NCBI GenBank assembly: GCA_900766775.1
Contig: CAAFXN010000254.1
Coordinates: forward strand, 1 to 5,962
Reading direction: 5' to 3'
DNA: 5,962 nucleotides
Source: Bacteroidales bacterium
GTDB lineage: Bacteria; Bacteroidota; Bacteroidia; Bacteroidales; Paludibacteraceae
Numbering within the stretch: position 1 is the stretch's first letter; each line of letters begins with the position of its first letter. Below the pieces are notes generated by a model. That model worked only from the letters and a program-made list of their open reading frames with translations, had not been told where the DNA came from and searched no databases. A program made the position numbers and the translations under genes. Of this stretch, positions 3,879-5,962 are shown piece by piece.

Positions 3879-5492
3879 ATGCAATCATTAGATAATCCCA
3901 TTCTTCATTTGGTTGGCGAGGAGGCAGACCGTTTGCAGTTGGACTGCTATGTCATCGGCGGCTGGGTGCGCGACCTGCTGCTGCATCGCCCCTCCACCGA
4001 TATCGATATCGTCGTGGTAAAGGCAACGGACCAAACCCAACCCACGGACCCCCTCCAACTCCCCCTACAAAGGGGGAGAGTAGGAGACCCACCCCGTCCC
4101 TCCCTACAAAGGGAGGGGGTTAGATTAGTATCTGCAGACGAAGGTAATTCTTCTACACTCCCCCTCTGTAGGGGGAGCAGGAGGGGGTCCACTCCCTCCC
4201 TTGTAGGGAGGGACGGGGTGGGTCCTGTCTCCATCGGTATCGAACTGGCGCAGGCTGTTGCCAAGCGGCTCGGCAAAGGCGCGCACCTCTCCGTGTTTCG
4301 CACCTACGGCACAGCGCAGGTGAAGCGCGGCGAGATGGAGTTGGAGTTCGTGGGTGCGCGCAAAGAGAGTTACCGCCACGACTCCCGCAACCCCATCGTG
4401 GAGGACGGCACCCTCGAAGAAGACCAGAACCGCCGCGACTTCACCATCAATGCCCTTGCTATCTGCCTCAATAGCGACCGCTACGGCACCCTGCTCGACC
4501 CCTTCAACGGCATACAAGACATGCAGGACATGATTATCCGCACGCCGCTTGACCCCGATATCACGTTCTCCGACGACCCCCTGCGTATGATGCGGGCAAT
4601 CCGTTTCGCCACCCAACTCGGCTTCACGCTCCATCCCGACACCTTCGATGCCATCGTGCGCAACCGCGAGCGGATGCGTATCATCACCCGCGAGCGTATA
4701 GCCGATGAACTCAACAAAATCATGCTCTCGCGCAAACCCTCCGTAGGCTGGCTGCTGCTGGATAAGACGGGACTGCTGCCGCTCATCTTCCCCGAACTGG
4801 CTGCGCTGAAAGGCGTGGAGGTGAAGAACGGCAGGGGGCACAAAGATGTGTTCTACCACACGCTGCAGGTGCTCGACAACCTCGCCGAGACCTCCGACAA
4901 ACTATGGCTGCGCTGGGCTGCCCTCCTCCACGACATCGGCAAACCCCGCTCCAAAGCCTACGACCCGCAGGCGGGATGGACATTCCGCAACCATAACTAC
5001 CTCGGCGCGCGCATGATTCCGCGTATCTTCCGACAGATGAAACTGCCGCAGAACGAGAAGATGGACTATGTCATCAAGATGGTGGACCTCCACATGCGCC
5101 CTATCAACCTCATCGAAGACACCGTGACAGACTCAGCGGTGCGCCGCCTGCTCTTCGAGGCGGGGGACGACATAGACGACCTGATGCTCCTCTGCGATGC
5201 TGACATCACCTCGCGCAATGCCGACAAAGTGGCGCGCTTCCATCAGAACTACCAACTCGTGCGGCAGAAGATGGTAGAGTTAGAGGAGCGCGACCGTATC
5301 CGCAACTTCCAGCCGCCCGTGCGGGGGGAGGAAATCATGCAACTGCTGAATCTGCCGCCCTGCTCCACCGTGGGCGAACTCAAGACCGCCATCAAAGATG
5401 CTATCCTCGACGGTATCATCCCCAACGACTACGCCGCCGCCAAAGAGTATCTGCTCACCCTCGCACGACAACGAGGAATTCTTAAGGCTTAA
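3879..5492 (+). CDS. cca: CCA-adding tRNA nucleotidyltransferase, HD domain
   Basis: This 537-residue class II nucleotidyltransferase adds or repairs the 3' CCA end of tRNAs. The head domain has YVIGGWVRD (24-32) and the metal-binding DxD Asp41/Asp43 in DIDIVVV. It continues with the HLSVFRTYGTAQVK region (136-149), the RRDFTINALA motif (185-194), LDPFNG (206-211) and DDPLRMMRAIRFA (232-244). A C-terminal HD domain follows, with YHT (326-328) and LLHDIGKP (349-356). Residues about 48-118 are an in-frame Pro/Arg/Gly/Ser-rich insertion encoded by a repeat cassette. Without it the protein would be near 470 residues, about what I recall for Bacteroidota relatives. I chose the ATG at 3879; the frame stays open upstream to a TTG at 3831, but that would translate leader repeats. 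Sequence after the insertion is intact through all later motifs, so the enzyme is probably functional. The tRNA-Pro in this window is one substrate. A poly(A) polymerase activity cannot be excluded from sequence alone. Confidence 0.94.
   Translation: MQSLDNPILHLVGEEADRLQLDCYVIGGWVRDLLLHRPSTDIDIVVVKATDQTQPTDPLQLPLQRGRVGDPPRPSLQREGVRLVSADEGNSSTLPLCRGSRRGSTPSLVGRDGVGPVSIGIELAQAVAKRLGKGAHLSVFRTYGTAQVKRGEMELEFVGARKESYRHDSRNPIVEDGTLEEDQNRRDFTINALAICLNSDRYGTLLDPFNGIQDMQDMIIRTPLDPDITFSDDPLRMMRAIRFATQLGFTLHPDTFDAIVRNRERMRIITRERIADELNKIMLSRKPSVGWLLLDKTGLLPLIFPELAALKGVEVKNGRGHKDVFYHTLQVLDNLAETSDKLWLRWAALLHDIGKPRSKAYDPQAGWTFRNHNYLGARMIPRIFRQMKLPQNEKMDYVIKMVDLHMRPINLIEDTVTDSAVRRLLFEAGDDIDDLMLLCDADITSRNADKVARFHQNYQLVRQKMVELEERDRIRNFQPPVRGEEIMQLLNLPPCSTVGELKTAIKDAILDGIIPNDYAAAKEYLLTLARQRGILKA
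4046..4225. repeat. Palindromic repeat cassette inside cca
   Basis: Four GC-rich hairpin modules are arranged A-B-spacer-A'-B'. A (4046-4078) and A' (4158-4190) are near reverse complements, as are B (4083-4120) and B' (4191-4225). Each holds an 8-bp perfect stem with a 3-4 base loop: CTCCCCCT/AGGGGGAG in A and A', CCCTCCCT/AGGGAGGG in B and B'. The loop is ACAA in A and B, CTGT in A', TGT in B'. The cassette is 180 bases (60 codons), free of stops in the cca frame, and also open on the opposite strand. It encodes LPLQRG/LPLCRG and PSL...R(E/D)GV twice. I recognise such GC-rich palindromes as dispersed elements in Bacteroidales genomes, but only from memory. Confidence 0.88.
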
Positions 5493-5532
5493 TGACCCTT
5501 GCCTCACCGCAAGTCCAACAGTGGCGCGGCAT

Positions 5533-5574
5533 AACAAATAAAGGTTGAACAATCTCGTTCAACCTTTATTTGTT
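5533..5574. terminator. Bidirectional terminator after cca
   Basis: Arms 5533-5550 and 5557-5574 are an 18-bp perfect inverted repeat with a 6-base loop (AATCTC). The stem ends in AT-rich steps, giving U-rich 3' sides on both strands. It begins about 40 bases after the cca stop, so it should end cca transcription and block transcripts from the right. It also contains the stop codon of the LRR-fragment frame. Confidence 0.88.
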
Positions 5575-5835
5575 GCATGATAATCCAAATTTAAGTATGA
5601 ATAGGTGGCGCAGGCGGGTGAAACGGTTTAATCGTTCCTCCTCCCCTTGTGGAAGGGATAGCATTCTGGCTCTTCGAGTAGCATTGTTATTCCTCCGATA
5701 CTTCGCAGAAGTATTTGAACACACACAGATGTCTTTGAGTTGGTTGCATCCTGAGAAAGGGCAAGAACCTATGTGTTTTACAGAGTTAGGAATCGTAATG
5801 GAAGTGAGGGAGCGGCAATCTGTATTTTGAAACAT
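5566..5835 (-). pseudogene. BspA-like leucine-rich repeat (LRR_5) fragment
   Basis: The minus-strand frame contains one and a half LRR_5 repeats at 5710-5820: CRSLTSITIPNSVKHIG, then FSGCNQLKDICVC. This closely fits the BspA consensus C(x)SLTSITIPNSVTSIG(x)(x)AFxGC. Such proteins are large, repetitive, usually secreted surface proteins of gut and oral Bacteroidales. Here only about 37 residues are recognisable. The frame opens with MFQNT and shows no signal peptide or further repeats upstream. Past the repeat it continues as unrelated sequence rich in Arg and Asn until a stop inside the terminator hairpin. No Bacteroides-type promoter is visible just upstream. It is best read as a broken remnant, not a working gene. 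Confidence 0.7.
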
Positions 5836-5962
5836 GATTAGTGGTGAGAGGATGGTTATATGCCCCCGGCTCACCGGTAAAAACCTGTGTTGATTAAGAG
5901 AAAATCATGCTCATTCTGAAGAGGAAGAAGTTGACATCCCTGACTCCTCTCAGTGCCGCTCT
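5836..5962. other. Unassigned right edge
   Basis: I see no gene that can be supported here. A short inverted repeat (GGTGAG at 5843-5848, CTCACC at 5870-5875) has a loop too long to be a convincing hairpin. On the minus strand a frame enters from the window edge at 5962 and stops at 5894 (22 residues, including VNFFLFRMSMIFS). It could be the end of a neighbouring gene or another relic; the window is too short to tell. Confidence 0.4.

Noticed and set aside
4046..4225. CRISPR array
   Set aside because: Modules are inverted relative to each other and hairpin-rich, with no regular spacers and no cas genes; they also lie inside cca.
4046..4225. Programmed or accidental frameshift that inactivates cca
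   Set aside because: The frame stays continuous through the cassette and all downstream nucleotidyltransferase and HD motifs are intact, so I treat cca as a working gene.
4125..4859. 244-residue minus-strand frame opposite cca
   Set aside because: Antisense shadow of conserved cca motifs; part of it is open only because the palindromic cassette is open on both strands.
5843..5875. Terminator or attachment site from the GGTGAG/CTCACC inverted repeat
   Set aside because: Six-base arms with a 21-base loop and no T-tract are too weak to support a call.

Overview
This window looks like a chromosomal housekeeping stretch from a Bacteroidota genome, most likely order Bacteroidales. Three things point there. 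All four promoters I can place fit the Bacteroides-type pattern (TTTG near -33, TAnnTTTG near -7). Topoisomerase I ends in Toprim_Crpt-type repeats instead of zinc fingers, and ribosomal protein S16 carries a long Ala/Glu tail. A scrap of BspA-like leucine-rich repeat sits at the right edge. Genus cannot be fixed from this sequence.

Layout from left to right. Positions 1-321 hold no convincing gene, only short repeats and a weak hairpin. A tRNA-Pro(CGG) gene (360-432, minus) follows, with its own promoter and a clear intrinsic terminator. topA (495-2873, minus) lies upstream of the tRNA on the same strand, and the tRNA promoter starts right at the topA stop codon. rpsP (3060-3605, minus) has its own promoter, leader hairpin and terminator. 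cca, the tRNA CCA-adding enzyme (3879-5492, plus), is transcribed divergently from rpsP: the two -33 boxes are five bases apart. An 18-bp perfect hairpin ends cca. The last 390 bases contain an LRR_5 gene fragment and unassigned sequence.

The genes share an information-processing theme: DNA supercoiling (topA), small-subunit assembly (rpsP) and tRNA maturation (tRNA-Pro, cca). The tRNA has no encoded CCA end, so it needs the enzyme made by cca.

The unusual part is the repeat load in and around these housekeeping genes. (1) A 180-bp GC-rich cassette of four hairpins lies in frame inside the catalytic domain of cca, adding about 70 residues right after the catalytic DxD strand; the arrangement recalls the Rickettsia palindromic elements. 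(2) A heptamer repeat (consensus RGARCMA) occurs in frame inside topA and again as a 35-bp inverted repeat filling most of the cca leader. (3) A nonamer repeat (GTAGTTTGC-like) fills the topA leader. (4) The tRNA-Pro and rpsP promoters share a 33-bp block with one difference. No defence system, CRISPR array, intact transposon or secondary-metabolism gene is present.
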